This document shows positions 34,346 through 46,379 of a stretch of DNA of 64,000 nucleotides, piece after piece. The position numbers were made by a program, and so were the translations under genes. The stretch covers positions 10,201,851-10,265,850 of the forward strand of contig NW_004454173.1 of NCBI RefSeq assembly GCF_000283155.1, written 5' to 3'. Source of the DNA: Ceratotherium simum simum (taxonomy: Eukaryota; Chordata; Mammalia; Perissodactyla; Rhinocerotidae). The notes beneath the pieces were generated by a model, which was not told the DNA's origin, ran no database searches, and saw only the letters and a list, made by a program, of their open reading frames with translations. How positions within the stretch are numbered: the first letter of the stretch is position 1; each line of letters opens with the position of its first letter.

Positions 34346-36300
34346 AAGAATTTGAGTAGTGGTTACCTTAGGGGAGAGTTTAAGGATTTAGGGGTGGAAA
34401 GAGATTTGTATTTTATGCCTTTAGATAATGTTTGAATTATTTTCCATGAAAATATAATCTTGTATTTATTTTTCTTTTTATATACTCTTAAGGGAAAACA
34501 CTTGATAGTGCACCAGAAAATAAGGAGTGGGAGGCAGGGTCCTGTAAGGGGTTAACCAAGATTAGAAGGGCCCTCTTCCCAGGGTGCTGGAGAAAAGCCT
34601 GTGGGGACAGGTGCTGAGACAGCTAAGTTCATGAGTCAGAGTAGAAAACTGAAAGAGTTTGCAGCTGATAAGCTCATTCCCTGCTGAAGTTCAAATGGGA
34701 TGAGGTTGGGATAACGGACTTGAAAAGCATGATACAGAAGTTTGGGGTAGCTCCTGGGGGAATAAATAGGATGGTGAGTGGAAATGCAAGGATGAATGAA
34801 ATAAGGTTCTTTCTTGCAAGAAGGGAGTAAATTTCAGTCTTTTAAGTTAGGGGGCATAAAATTTGATGTGTATACTCAGAAGCAGTCATCGTACTGTATA
34901 GTGGCAACTGTCCAGAGCAAGTTGGAGTCAGAATCGTGCTTCAATACTTGGTAGTTGTGTGACCTCAGGAAGATTACTTAACATCTCTGAGCCTCAACAG
35001 TCTTATCCTTATCCATAAATGGGGATAATAACTTCTACCCCAGGATTGTTGTGAAAACTTAATGATGATATAAAATTCTTAGCACAATACAAGGCAAATG
35101 GCACTTGATAAATGATAGCTATTATAATTATTCATTCATATTTTTCACTACAAATAATAGCTAATAAAATATTTATTGCAGGTAATAATTAATATTAATT
35201 GCAAGTTACCATGTGCCAGGCTTTGTGGTAATTGCTTTACATAGATTAGCTAATGTAATAAAACAATACTGTAAAATAAGTACCATTTTACCTGCATATT
35301 ACAAGTGAAACTGAGGCTTAGATCAAGAAATTTTCCCCAAGTCACACAGCTAATAAATAGCAGAACCCAAACCATCCCAAGGGGCTCTGATTTCCAAGTC
35401 CATGGCCTTCACCTTGGGTGACTGGCCAGACGCATCTTGCCTGAAGCACTTTTGGTGAGGACAAAGGGGGCCGTGGCTGATATCCATCGTGGTTCTGAGG
35501 CCTCATATCACCTGGTAGCAGCAAAATTTGACTCAAAATTGTATGATTAATTCAGACTATGATTTCAAAAGAGGTGAACTAAATTAAGAGATTGAAGAGA
35601 CAGAAAATCTGAACATCAGAGAACAGGCAAGACTACAGAGCCAATCAACAAACACTGGTCCAAGTAATCAAATGAATGTACATCTTATAGTGGACTTTCA
35701 GGTATGAGGAGCAGCATGTAGCTACCCAACTTGTTTTTAAAAATCTTCCTTTTCAGGAATAAATTGTGCAACGAACATGTATCACCATCAGAAAAAAAAA
35801 TCAAATTTTAATTCCCCTCAGCTATCCCGTAGTTCAGTCCTCATTAAAAAAATAAAAAATCTAAAGTGAATTTGATCTAATAGAAACCACCAGGATGCAC
35901 TATTATATAAAAACCTGGGCAATAGGAATTGGACTGTACATTTACTTTGTCTCCATTATTATAAATATTTACAGGCAGGAGGCAATGTTATACAAAGGAT
36001 TAGATATGCAGTTGAAATCAACTCTTAAATTTCTTTGAACCCTAAAGTTCTTTGTTACAAGTTTCTTCTCCCTATAACTTACCAAGAGGGTGATCTTCAG
36101 ATGTTATGAATGGTTATGTTTTGAAATACAAAACCGCTGAATTTACAAGGATTTTTCCCTCTCCAACTCAGAGTTTAACTGAATGTGAAACTTACTGGTT
36201 AACTCGATGTGGTTCCAAATCAGATGTGATTTAATTAGCCAAAAGAGTAGATCTCACCTAAATCAAATGCTTTACAAAGAAAGTATCTCATGGTTGATTG
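34346..36300. other. Intergenic sequence with MIR pieces
   Basis: 34940-35130 and 35205-35400 are MIR-like ('gttgtgtgacctcaggaaga', 'acatctctgagcctcaacag', 'accatgtgccaggctttgtg', 'aagtcacacagctaataaat'). The remainder (34500-34900, 35420-36300) is unassigned and shows no gene. Confidence 0.55.
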
Positions 36301-36790
36301 AAGATGACACTCTCTCATCATGTCACAGGGAGGTCTATGTCCCCTCCACCTGTATCTGAGCAGGCCCCGTGACTGCTTGACCAATAAAATATGACTTGGG
36401 TGATGCCATGACAGTTTCTGGGCCCAGGCCTCAAAGAATTGGCAGTTTCCATTTCCTGTCTCCTAGAACAATCATTCTCAGAATCCAGTTGCCATGCTGT
36501 GAGGAAGCCCCATAAGGAGGCCCATGTCATGAAGAACTGAGGCCTCTGGCTGAATGAACCCCAAGCAAACAGCCAACACCAACTTGCCAGCCATGTCAAT
36601 GAGCCATGTTGGAAATGAGTTCTCCTGCCCCACCTGATAAACCCAAGTGGACACCTGAGGAGCAGAGACAAGATGTTCTTGCCAAGTACTGCCCAAATTG
36701 TACATTTGTGAACAAAAGAAATAATTACTGGGTTATGTCACTAAGTTTTAGAGTAGTTTATCACACAGAATAGACACTGGACCACTCCCC
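36300..36790 (+). mobile_element. Old MLT1-type LTR
   Basis: Diverged MLT1 order: 'acagtttctgggcccaggcc', 'tgccatgctgtgaggaagcc', 'caacaccaacttgccagcca', and 'tgtcactaagttttagagta' at the end. Lies just beyond the probable end of PPP2R5E transcription. Confidence 0.72.
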
Positions 36791-36966
36791 AACATAACAT
36801 ACTCCTAACCATAAACTGATTTTCTCAAGGTGAAAGCCTGAACATACCAACCCCATGGCCTCACAGCTAAGTCGATCTACTCTATTATTTGTATGGTTCA
36901 AAAAGGCCATTAAGGTCAGAAACAAACAAACACACAGCCAGGCACCCGAAAACTCTTCATTGCTTC

Positions 36967-36972
36967 TTTATT
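36967..36972 (-). promoter_or_regulatory. PPP2R5E: Probable distal polyadenylation signal AATAAA
   Basis: TTTATT on the plus strand reads AATAAA on the gene strand. About 20-50 nt further downstream the transcript strand reads GGCTGTGTGTTTGTTTG, a good GU/U-rich downstream element. Cleavage would fall around 36945-36960. An old MLT1-type LTR begins about 160 bp beyond. Confidence 0.7.
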
Positions 36973-39900
36973 AGGATGCACCCACAGTACAGAACCTCTC
37001 ACACATCTGTGAAAGGGAAAGGTTACATTTCTCTTTGGGAGCACCTTCATTTTTGTTTCTGTTACCACTTTGAAGAAAGTAAATCATTTTCAAAGAAAGA
37101 CATTTTAAATTCCAAGTGTTTAAGACTCAGCCTGCATTTTGGTGTGTCTGAAAAGGAAGTAGTATATTTTAGCCAGAGCTGGAAGATTGTTTTGTGGCAT
37201 TTTAACTTTGATGTGGATCAGAAGTCTTCACTGTCTGGTTGAACCAGTTTATAATTTTCATATGCAACTTTTCATATCAAAAATGTTTCATTTTTACCTC
37301 TACTCACAAACAGATGCTGGTTAAAAAAACACACACACACATAACTAAATTTAAAACCGATCATAAACCACAGCATTTCTAACAGGGAAAATGAACTTTT
37401 GCTGCCCTCTCCTGCTAAAACAATGAAATACTAAAATACCAAAAGATTATGAGGCTAAAGCGAAATCCTCAAACCAAAGCTATGGACATGTCATTCTGAT
37501 TATACCTCAATCAAAAATCAGACAACAACCAGAAAATGTATTGGTAATATTTATATTTGAAAGTTCCTCATTGATACATGAGGTTTGGATTACAACTTAT
37601 TTACAATAAGTGATTTCAAAAAAAGTAAAGAAAGAGGAGGGAGGGAGGGAGGGAAGAAAAGGAAACCTATATTCAGACATCATAATATGGGATGTTTATT
37701 TCCAAGAGATACTACTGCTGCTATCGTGCACAAGCAGCAGCACAAATCAACATTCCACTAGATCAAAAGTTGCTCAACTTTCTTTCAAGATGCACAATCC
37801 TTTTAGATTTTCAAAATTAAATACTGAGAAATATAAAATGCATTGCCAATATACCTGCTACAAAAATCCTTTGTGGCTCATTCCTTAACTCCACTCAAGA
37901 GAAACAGCTGAGCCAGAATATAAAAATAAAAATATTGATGTGCAAATAAAACATCACTGATCATGTCTGCTGCCACCTTTTTGCTACAGGTGACTGTCAG
38001 TTTGTGATAACATTGGTAAGAGCATCAAAAGAGAGAATCTCTTTCATTTCCTGGGCCAGGTCAGTGCATCCAATTAAAGGGAAAAAACAAAACAGGAGGA
38101 AAAAGAAAAACTCTGAACACTTAAAAATGCCAATAACATCCATACATCTTCCCTTTCCCACCCCCCGATCCCCACAAAAAAATAAAAAAGCTTTTAAAGC
38201 TCTAAATATACTTTTTTTTTTTCTTTCCATAGTGTGATTGAGCCTGGGCTATACGCTGAAGTATAGCAGGTGCAATTATAAGCAAATCCTGGCTCTGCAC
38301 CCTGGGCTGTCCCACGCATAGAAGGAGGTACAAAATAAATTAAACCCTTCCATTTAGGCAAGCAAGCCCAAGATGAAGGAGCATAACCCTGCTTGTGAGT
38401 ATCCAACAGCATCAAGGGTATTATTTATTTCTTACTTTTTTTATTTATTTTATTTTATTTTATAAAAAACAGTCATGTGAGGGAGAGCAAAATATAATAA
38501 AATTTAAAAGAACAAAAACGAAACACTGAAGGAAAACAACTGGGGACACTTGCACAATGAGAAAAGGAATGCATGCTTGATTCAAAGTATGAGATGGGTC
38601 GATTCACTCACATGGTTGTTCGGGCCCACAGCCTAAGGCCTCAGCATCATTCTAAACCACAGGGTTTTTGTTTGTTTTTTCTTCCAAAGACACTCTGAAT
38701 CCTACCCCTGAAACCAATATGGTAGGGATAAGGTTGGAGTGATCATCACTCGCTAACTACAATAGTTGCTATTTAAAAAATATATTTATATATAGTTCTG
38801 GAAATTATGAAGCAAACAAAATATAACACAAAGATGCATTTGTCACAATTAACTCAAGTCGCAGCAACAGCAGAAATGTGGGAAAGGGCAGAGAGGGCTG
38901 CTGCAAATGCAGCGAGTACGTCCTTCAACACGTCACACAGTGCAACAGTCAGACTACCTCAGCTACTCTGCGCCACCGGACACAGCGTGACAAGCGTCAC
39001 ATTGTCACTTTCAGTCAAAAAGAAAAGACAGTTTTCTTCTCAGAAGTTGCCCTAGGAATTTTAAACACATACCCATAATAGCTTCTTTAAATATGTCTAA
39101 AATTTGGCTTTATTCTTCTCAGTTTGGAATGATCAACACACCAAATTGACATCAAGGATATCTATGTAGTTCTCACCTGAACTCTGAGGACAGGGGAAGA
39201 TGCGAGAAAGGATCCTGGTCTTCCTCATTTCAAATGACTGCATTTCATTCTAACTTCACAAACCTGTGATTTTAATGTTCTCTATCTAAAAAGATGAATT
39301 AATGGCAAACAACAGTTTATATTGTCAAAAATAAATGTAACACAGAGTCAAAACTAACAGGCTAAAATCAAAAGGGCTAGAGGAAATGATTTGTTACAAA
39401 TTTATTTTTTATCTTTAGTATTTGATCTTGCACCTTTGCTCCAGCACTTTTAAAGTAAGTCATCTCATCTTTGGCAGCCTCTGCCAACTTTACATGGAAT
39501 CCTCATTATTGTTCTTTTTAAAAAAATCTATTAATTCCATTAAACCATGTTGTGTTTGGTGTTGCATATGACTCTTTTACTGCTGTTTTTTCCTCAGAAT
39601 TAACAATGCCAAATTTTGTTTTTGTTCTACAAAATTATTGTGATAACAATATCCGTAATTAGCTGACTTGCGCGCACCAACCGTGACCTGATAATCCTGA
39701 AACACTTCATAGGGGAGAAAGGTCAGCGGCTTTTTTTTTTTCCTTTTTCTTGGAAACAATAAAACTGCATTTTCTACTTTATATTTAAATGGAGGGAAGA
39801 AAATATACAAGTCCATATTGATATTATACTTCTACTAAGAGCAACAACAGTTCGTATGTTCATGTTGGCTACTATCACAATTCAACACATGAACACAGAA

Positions 39901-41340
39901 TCAGCTCTCTACCACAAACACTGCTGGAAGTGATGGTTTAGGATTATCAACTCACTGCTGCCATGTCCATAACGAGCAAAAGCATCCTGGAAATAAATCC
40001 CAAAATACGTATGTTTCAGTACATAATAATGCAACCGCATTAGGTAAGTATACACTGTACACAAGATTTATCAGCATTTTATCTCCCCAGGATGTAAGAT
40101 TCCTCTTTTAAATACAATGCAGAGAGCCAATATGATATATCTATAATACAGCCCTCGATTTTGTTTTGTTTTTTGTGTTTTTCTTAAACAATTTGGTCAC
40201 AATGCACCTTTGATATAAAAGCATTTTTAAACTTTATTATTAATACTCAGGACATTAGGAATTTCCAGATTTTTTCAGTAGCATTTGTAGAACCACTTTT
40301 GGTAACAAATACAGTAGTTAGGAATACGCATCCAATTCAGAATGCATAATAATGTTTATCCTGAATCCTTTTGGGCTAAAAACAGGGCTGGCGCTGGGAT
40401 GAGATACAGAACGAGAATCTACAAAAAACACTGTAACATGTTTGTTTTTTCCCAGAGGCTATATCCTCTTTGCTGGAATACTTTATAAATACATATTAAA
40501 AAGTAAGGCAACAACTCCAAACAGTTCCTGCTGTTTGCTCAACTTCTATTCCCAATTAGATTCGAAATCCTGGCCATCAGTTTCATGGTTGTAGTGTTTA
40601 GTGTTTGTCTTTCTTATTTCAAAATGGTCCAAAAGGATGTTTTCTAACATTTCTAAAACATCTCTGGTACGTGTGTTCAATGATGTACACAACTAATACT
40701 GGTCAGGTACTGAAGCCTATGATGTCCCAGTGCCTGTTTTCAAAGGATTCAAGACATTGATTTGGATTCACCATCAACTGATGTATGAATCCAAAATTCC
40801 CTTCCCTACTATGTTTATCACCTCTGCTCTTTTACTCCTAATTTTAAAACTAAAGGAGTACCAGGACTACCTGGTTACTGGAGGGATGTTCACTCCAGTA
40901 AACAAAACTTTTTATCAGGGACCTTTATAATTCACGGCCCCATTCCATGTGGACATTCATCTCACGAAGATGTGCAAAAGGAAAAGATGTCAAATTACAG
41001 TCAAGTCATCCAGAGGAAGATGTTATACAAACTTTTAAGGAAATGACAGTCTTTTTTTTCTTCCTTTACTATAAATACATTTAACAGCTTAGCAGAAAGA
41101 CAAGCTAAATTTAAGATTGTTCACATTTGAAAATTGTTTCATACTCTCTGCTAATGATAAACAAGGAACTCCCAATAATGGAATTTTAACATAGCAATTT
41201 CATCAACAGATCTTTGAAGACTGCTTTTTTTTTTAAAGAGGGTTAGAACAATGATTATGTTTGCAAAGTTCTGAGAAGTCCATCTACTGTCCAAACTTTG
41301 GATTGAAGTCCTTATTTTTTTTCCTTTACTTAGAGACAGG

Positions 41341-41348
41341 TATATACA
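41341..41348 (-). promoter_or_regulatory. Candidate Pumilio response element (UGUAUAUA)
   Basis: TATATACA on the plus strand gives UGUAUAUA in the PPP2R5E mRNA, an exact match to the UGUANAUA consensus, 131 nt after the stop codon. Eight-base matches also occur by chance in AT-rich UTRs, so function is inferred only. Confidence 0.35.
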
Positions 41349-41478
41349 GTGCTGTTGTAATAATGAAACAAATGTGAAATCTACTGTAAAGTTGCACAAT
41401 ACAGAAAACTGTTGCTCCATCTTCTACTACATAAATGTGTGACTCCACAGGTTAGTGATGTTGTCGTCATTATTTTTG

Positions 41479-41578
41479 TTAAGTTGGAATTATCCCATCA
41501 CGTCTAAGACCTCTCTTTAACTCCAGATCCTCCAGTTTTTTCCACAATTCTTCACGCTCCTTTTCTTTCTTTTTCTCA
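41479..41578 (-). CDS. PPP2R5E: PPP2R5E terminal coding segment and stop codon
   Basis: Coding part of the last exon, 100 nt after TTTTTCCCCCAG. It completes Arg and encodes [18 protein letters not shown], then [14 protein letters not shown] and TAA (41481-41479). The highly charged, probably helical tail contains a lysine/arginine run that could act in nuclear localisation (inference). The ending RRDGIIPT is the clearest feature separating epsilon from B56 alpha, beta, gamma and delta. The nine exons together encode 284 residues without an internal stop, so the locus looks intact. Confidence 0.97.
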
Positions 41579-41820
41579 CTGGGGGAAAAACAGAATACAA
41601 GGTAAACAACTGAGAAGGTTTAAAGAGATTATCCAACAATAACTGCACCTTTGACATACTTTTCCCCATGTAGGTTTTAAACGGTCTTTGAAAAGTTTGG
41701 CATTAAGCTTACGGGTGTTTGTCTTTTCGGTTTTTCTTTCTCTTGCTCCTTTCTTTTTTTCCTGACACTTATATAGACACAAAAGTAGTATCAATGAACA
41801 CAGTAGGAGATGACAAGAAT

Positions 41821-42068
41821 TTTTTTTTTTTTTTTTTGGTGAGGAGATCAGCTCTGTGCTAACATCTGCCAATCCTCCTCTTTTTTTGCTGAGGAAGACT
41901 GGCCCTGGGCTAACATCTATGCCCACCTTCCTCCACCTTATATGGGATGCCGCGACAGCATGGCTTGCCAAGCAGTGCGTCAGTGCACGCCCGGGATCCG
42001 AACTGGCGAACCCGGGGCCGCCGCAGCAGAGCGCGTGCACCCAACCACTTGCACCACTGGGCCAGCCC
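41821..42068 (-). mobile_element. Intronic ERE SINE, same orientation as PPP2R5E
   Basis: Long T run, then antisense ERE text (GATCAGCTCTGTGCTAACAT ... CCACTGGGCCAGCCC). TGACAAG at 41811-41817 and 42069-42075 is the remaining target duplication. It ends 242 nt upstream of the terminal exon. Confidence 0.9.
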
Positions 42069-45000
42069 TGACAAGGATATTTTAAGATTTCACATTAATC
42101 TTTATACTTTCTCTTTATACTTAGCTTAATAAAGAAAATTAACTTCAGAATTACTGAGAAACAAAAATGGGGATCATTTATACGTATCTGTTATCCTAAA
42201 ACCAATGGCACATTAGTGATTTTTACTTGGGGTCTAGTTAAAATCTAATTTTCTCTTCGTCTCCAAATAGTTTCTCAAAAGGGATGCCAGAGATGACACT
42301 AATACCAAGAATGTAGTATGCCAAGAAAATATATTTCCTCCTTATTATTATCCATTTTCCTGCACTATATATATGTAAACTCTTCAGCAGAATCTTGTTC
42401 TTACAAATATTAATAAACCACAAAATCCAAATTATTAACTTACTTTATACCTATATATACAACCAAATTAAATATTCTTTCTTTTTTGGTTTCAGTTTTA
42501 ATGATCTAGACAGAACTTCACTGATGTTATTATGTATTACACTTTGAATGTTCCAAGCCTTCAAATTTGACTCAATATCAATCTGACTAGTGATTTCCAG
42601 ACTTTCAGATTTCACTTTTTGGTAAAACTTACCAAAACACTAGATGTCCAAAGTAGGGTCAACAAATTTTATTTTGCCAAGGACATTTTTATATCACCAT
42701 ATTTTTATAAAAGCAAGGATGTTAATTTTAACATCAATCAAGTAGGAAGTACATAATCCAAGAATACATGACTATACTCTAAATTAAATAAGTTCACATT
42801 AAAAATAATTCACTGCACTGGCCCTAGTTTTCTCATGTTGTGATGAACCAGTAAACTGCAGACCCTGATGACATTTGTGAATCCACAGATTCAGATAATT
42901 CCTGAAAACGGGCTCTGCCATCTCAGGCCTGGGGGATGTTGGCCTTGAGCTACTTCACCTTGCAAGGGTTGAACTTCAGTTACAGTACAGTATTTACTCA
43001 GGGAAATCCACATAGGTTAAGTGAAATTTGTATATAATTCCAATGCCTCATTTTTTTAATGTCATCACCAATTTTTTAAAGTTACATTGATCTATAGCAA
43101 CAGAAATTAATCTCCATCTCCCCCCAAAAATCTCCAGAAATATCTAAGTAATTTTATATTCTCATTCCAGTGAAGTCTTAAGGGAATAATTATATAATAT
43201 GTAGTTAATATTATCATTTCATAATTAACATTTTGGTAAATGAAGCCTTGTTTATATTATAACTAGTTTTAGCTATCTCAAATACAACCTGCACAACATG
43301 AATTTCAGTGGGCATAACAGTTTTCAAACAATTACCTATTTGGTAATTTTGACCCTGAAAAATTATATTTACAGGGCAATAAGGGCACGATGAGATAATT
43401 CTCCACTCATTATGGATTCCAGATTCTTAATTATAAAGCAAGCTGTTTGGTAAATTATCACTTTTGGTTTCTCAGGACAGTTTGGAGATAATATTCAGTC
43501 AAAATACATGTTATAACAGAACTTTGATTTGAGTACATTTAAATAAATTCTACAGATCCTGCTGAGTTTCAATGCATATGACCTTTTTATTTGGAGGAAG
43601 AAGACGGTGGTAAGCAAGGGCTTAGGAACTTGACTCAACTAAAAAATAGCTTCAACACATGTTAGGTTCATACTGCCCTAATCTGCAGTTTAAATTAAAT
43701 GCCGACATCATTAAAACACTCATCATCCTGTTACTAGAGCGTTCCACTCACGTCTTTGATCAGGAGTATTACAGCATTCAATGCAATGCGTCTGTGGGGC
43801 TTTTCTTCCAGATGAACTTTATGCTGAGTTATCCTTCATCTTTTATACTGACAACTTTATCTTCAAAAATTCTAAATATTTCTGATATAGTTACTGTCAC
43901 TCCCATTCTTTCCCACTTTTCTGTCTCCCTGTAGGTGGGAATTTTAAAACTTAACTACATTGTCATGCTAGGGATACTGTCAAATTCTCTTCCAATTTTG
44001 ATTTTACATAGCACTAATGTTGGCGTATGTATCTAACTGTGTTAGTTACTTATTCCACCCACCATTTTCAGATTTGAAATACTTAAAAATATGATCTGAA
44101 CTGAAACTGTTACTAACTTCCTGCCACCCAGAAGTGAAATCCTCCATTCCATTCTTCTCTGATAGTACCAAATAAATCTCTTTCTTTTCCTATTCCCATA
44201 CCTGTGGAGAAACCAATGTTTCCATCCATTCAGTACAACCTTCTATTGCTCATCTGACAAAATATTACCCTTGCTTTAAAAAGATCCTTCTCTCATTAAG
44301 AAAGTCCATTCACTATAAGTCACTTTAATATACCAGATCATCAGAATCAACTTCATAGTATCTATTCCTTTCCCCTTGGTTAATTCTTATATTTTTCAAG
44401 AGTTTGGTCTATTTAGTTTAAAGGATAAATGATCAGAAAACAGTTTTATTATTGAAGTTCAATAAATGTGAATTAATTTAACTCAACAAATTTGAATATT
44501 TTAGAAATAAGGTCTTTAATACTCTTAATGAGATCCCACAGATTTAATCCTTATCCAACTAGGATAATAATAATGGGCTTTCAGTTGCTGTGAAAGAAAG
44601 GACATTATGTACAATGCACTCTTTAATGGTACGTCACAGTACGAAAATGTGCCCTTTATCTCCTTTACTTGTAAAAATAACATTGTTAAAAGATTTTAAT
44701 TTAAGTTTGGGACAAGGAGGGTTATTATAAATTTAATGATCTGCAACAACTGTAAATATAGTAAATTAAAAGCTCTTTAAATTGGAAGTGTGGCACAACA
44801 TATCCCATAATTGATATTTATTCCAATATTGTATCAAAAATCTCAGCCTCTTCTGTCTACAGTTAAACAGTTAAACACTTAATACTCCATAATTAAGTTG
44901 CTTTTCAATATAGTACACCCTGGTAACTTAAAGAAAATCACGGAGATGGTCCTTTGTCCCCTGCCACCAAACCCTTCTCCTCATTGCTTTTTATCAGTAA

Positions 45001-45252
45001 AATGCAAGTAATATTCAAAATCAGGCAAAGCAAAGAAGCAAGGGAACCATAGATAGCTTTGCTCAGAAGGTTCAGCAAGGTGCTTGGTATGAATACTCCC
45101 ACCCCACACACACCTCTGGGATCCTCTAAGGTCCATGGTTTTATAATATACAAAGCTGACATCTGCTTCTGGATGATCAAAGCCAAACCAGAGGCCCAAC
45201 TACTAATAAGCTCTCTAGGTCTTCCTCAACATCTCTAAGGACATCAATGCCT

Positions 45253-45617
45253 CGGTCTGAACGTTTGTGTCCCCTTAAAATTCACGCGTTGAAATCCTAA
45301 CCCCCAAGGGTGATGGTATTAGTAGCTGGGGCCTTTGTGAGATGATTAGTTTAAGAGGGTGGAGCCCTCGTGAATGGGATTAGTGCTCTCATAAAAGAGA
45401 TCCTGCAGAGATGCTTTGCCCCTCCCACCATGGGAGGACACAGTGAGAAGGCACCAGCTATGCAGCAGAAAGAGGGCCCTCATCCAACCATGCTGGCACC
45501 ATGATCTGGGACTTTGTGCCTCCAGAACTGTGAGCAATAAATTTCTGTTGTTTATAAGCTTTCCATGAAATACCCACATGTGGTATTTTGTAATAGCAGC
45601 CTGAATGGACTAAGACA
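45253..45617 (+). mobile_element. MST-type MaLR LTR in the last intron
   Basis: Clear MST order: 'aaatcctaacccccaagggt', 'gagggtggagccctcgtgaa', 'gggattagtgctctcataaa', 'ctccagaactgtgagcaata', 'gcagcctgaatggactaaga'. Antisense to PPP2R5E. Confidence 0.88.
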
Positions 45618-46277
45618 GCATCTTTTGGAAAGTTGGACATGCTGAATGAGAAATAACAAAATTGAAGAATCACATAAATGAAATCAAGAAAAGCTTTACT
45701 AAGCCATAAGCATTTACTGTAAAGAGTTCAGCTGGTTTTTGCTCCCTTTTGGTGTTAAACATTTGAGGATTTATTCAATATCAGACTTCATCTCCAAGTT
45801 CTTTTCACTGCCCTTTAAATCATAATGAATTTGTTGGGTCCTAGAGTAGAAAGTTAAGTTCTGGGCCAAAGAGCTAAACAAAACTGGTGCCTCATCCCTC
45901 TTGCTGCTGGAGGAAGCACAAGATCAGCCCAATTCTAGCTCCAATAAGTTCAGAATGAGAGTGAATCCAGATGGCAAACTACCTGATGGTCCCCTTAAGT
46001 GGGCCTGAAATACCAGTTATGTGCCAGGCTCTCAACCCTGAGGCAGAAGAGAAACATCACTGAAGGGAAGGAGGAAAGCAGCCTTTTTCAAAATGGCACT
46101 TGGTTACCCAGTGGTACACTAATAAAGACACAGCTAATGAGCATGCAAAAATGAATATATAAAGAAATAAAATTATGCTGCTTATGATTTGGGATGCAAT
46201 TAGGCAACTTCAGCAAAAAGCAAGGAAAGAACTCAATAGTTTTATGCACAGCTGACAAAAAAGCTTTAAAAAGTTAC

Positions 46278-46379
46278 CGCTGACGATCTGACTTGTATGT
46301 GGCTGTCAGTTCATCAAACATGGCACTGTTCATTTCCATAAATGCCTTCAACACATTGTACACTAACGCCACGATAGCC
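46278..46379 (-). CDS. PPP2R5E: PPP2R5E penultimate coding exon
   Basis: A 102-nt exon after GTGCTTCCCAG, with donor CAGCG|gtaact. The first G completes Pro. It then encodes [17 protein letters not shown], then [16 protein letters not shown], and leaves two bases of Arg. This is the end of the helical B56 core and the start of the variable C-terminal tail. The tail sequence ([15 protein letters not shown]) is typical of the alpha/beta/epsilon branch and unlike the gamma/delta branch. Confidence 0.95.

Larger units (their letters stand above)
36950..41478 (-). other. PPP2R5E: PPP2R5E 3' untranslated region (about 4.5 kb)
   Basis: AT-rich transcribed sequence after the stop codon. It contains no recognisable SINE, L1 or LTR, unlike the sequence on both sides. 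The 3' limit is inferred from an AATAAA on the minus strand at 36972-36967 followed by a GU-rich segment (about 36910-36945). Further AATAAA hexamers on the minus strand near 40230, 39400, 38410-38460 and 37700 could give shorter isoforms. Low-complexity pieces include an A-rich run on the transcript near 38210-38222, a short (AC)n on the plus strand near 37330 and a GAGG-type repeat near 37627-37655. Long UTRs are normal for B56 genes. The exact end is not proven. Confidence 0.8.
41579..46277 (-). other. PPP2R5E: PPP2R5E last intron
   Basis: GT-AG intron (gtaact...cccccag on the gene strand), about 4.7 kb. It holds an ERE in gene orientation at 41821-42068 and an MST-type LTR at 45253-45617. 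42080-45240 and 45620-46270 are AT-rich sequence in which I recognise no repeat family, exon or structured RNA. Confidence 0.85.

Noticed and set aside
1..36900. Downstream neighbour gene such as GPHB5
   Set aside because: I looked for the cystine-knot glycoprotein hormone pattern because GPHB5 lies on this side of PPP2R5E in human, but saw no matching exon. It probably lies beyond the left edge.
38807..39078. Overlapping plus-strand open frames in the PPP2R5E 3'UTR
   Set aside because: Antisense to the UTR, short, without recognised domain. The local CpG content is better treated as a UTR element.
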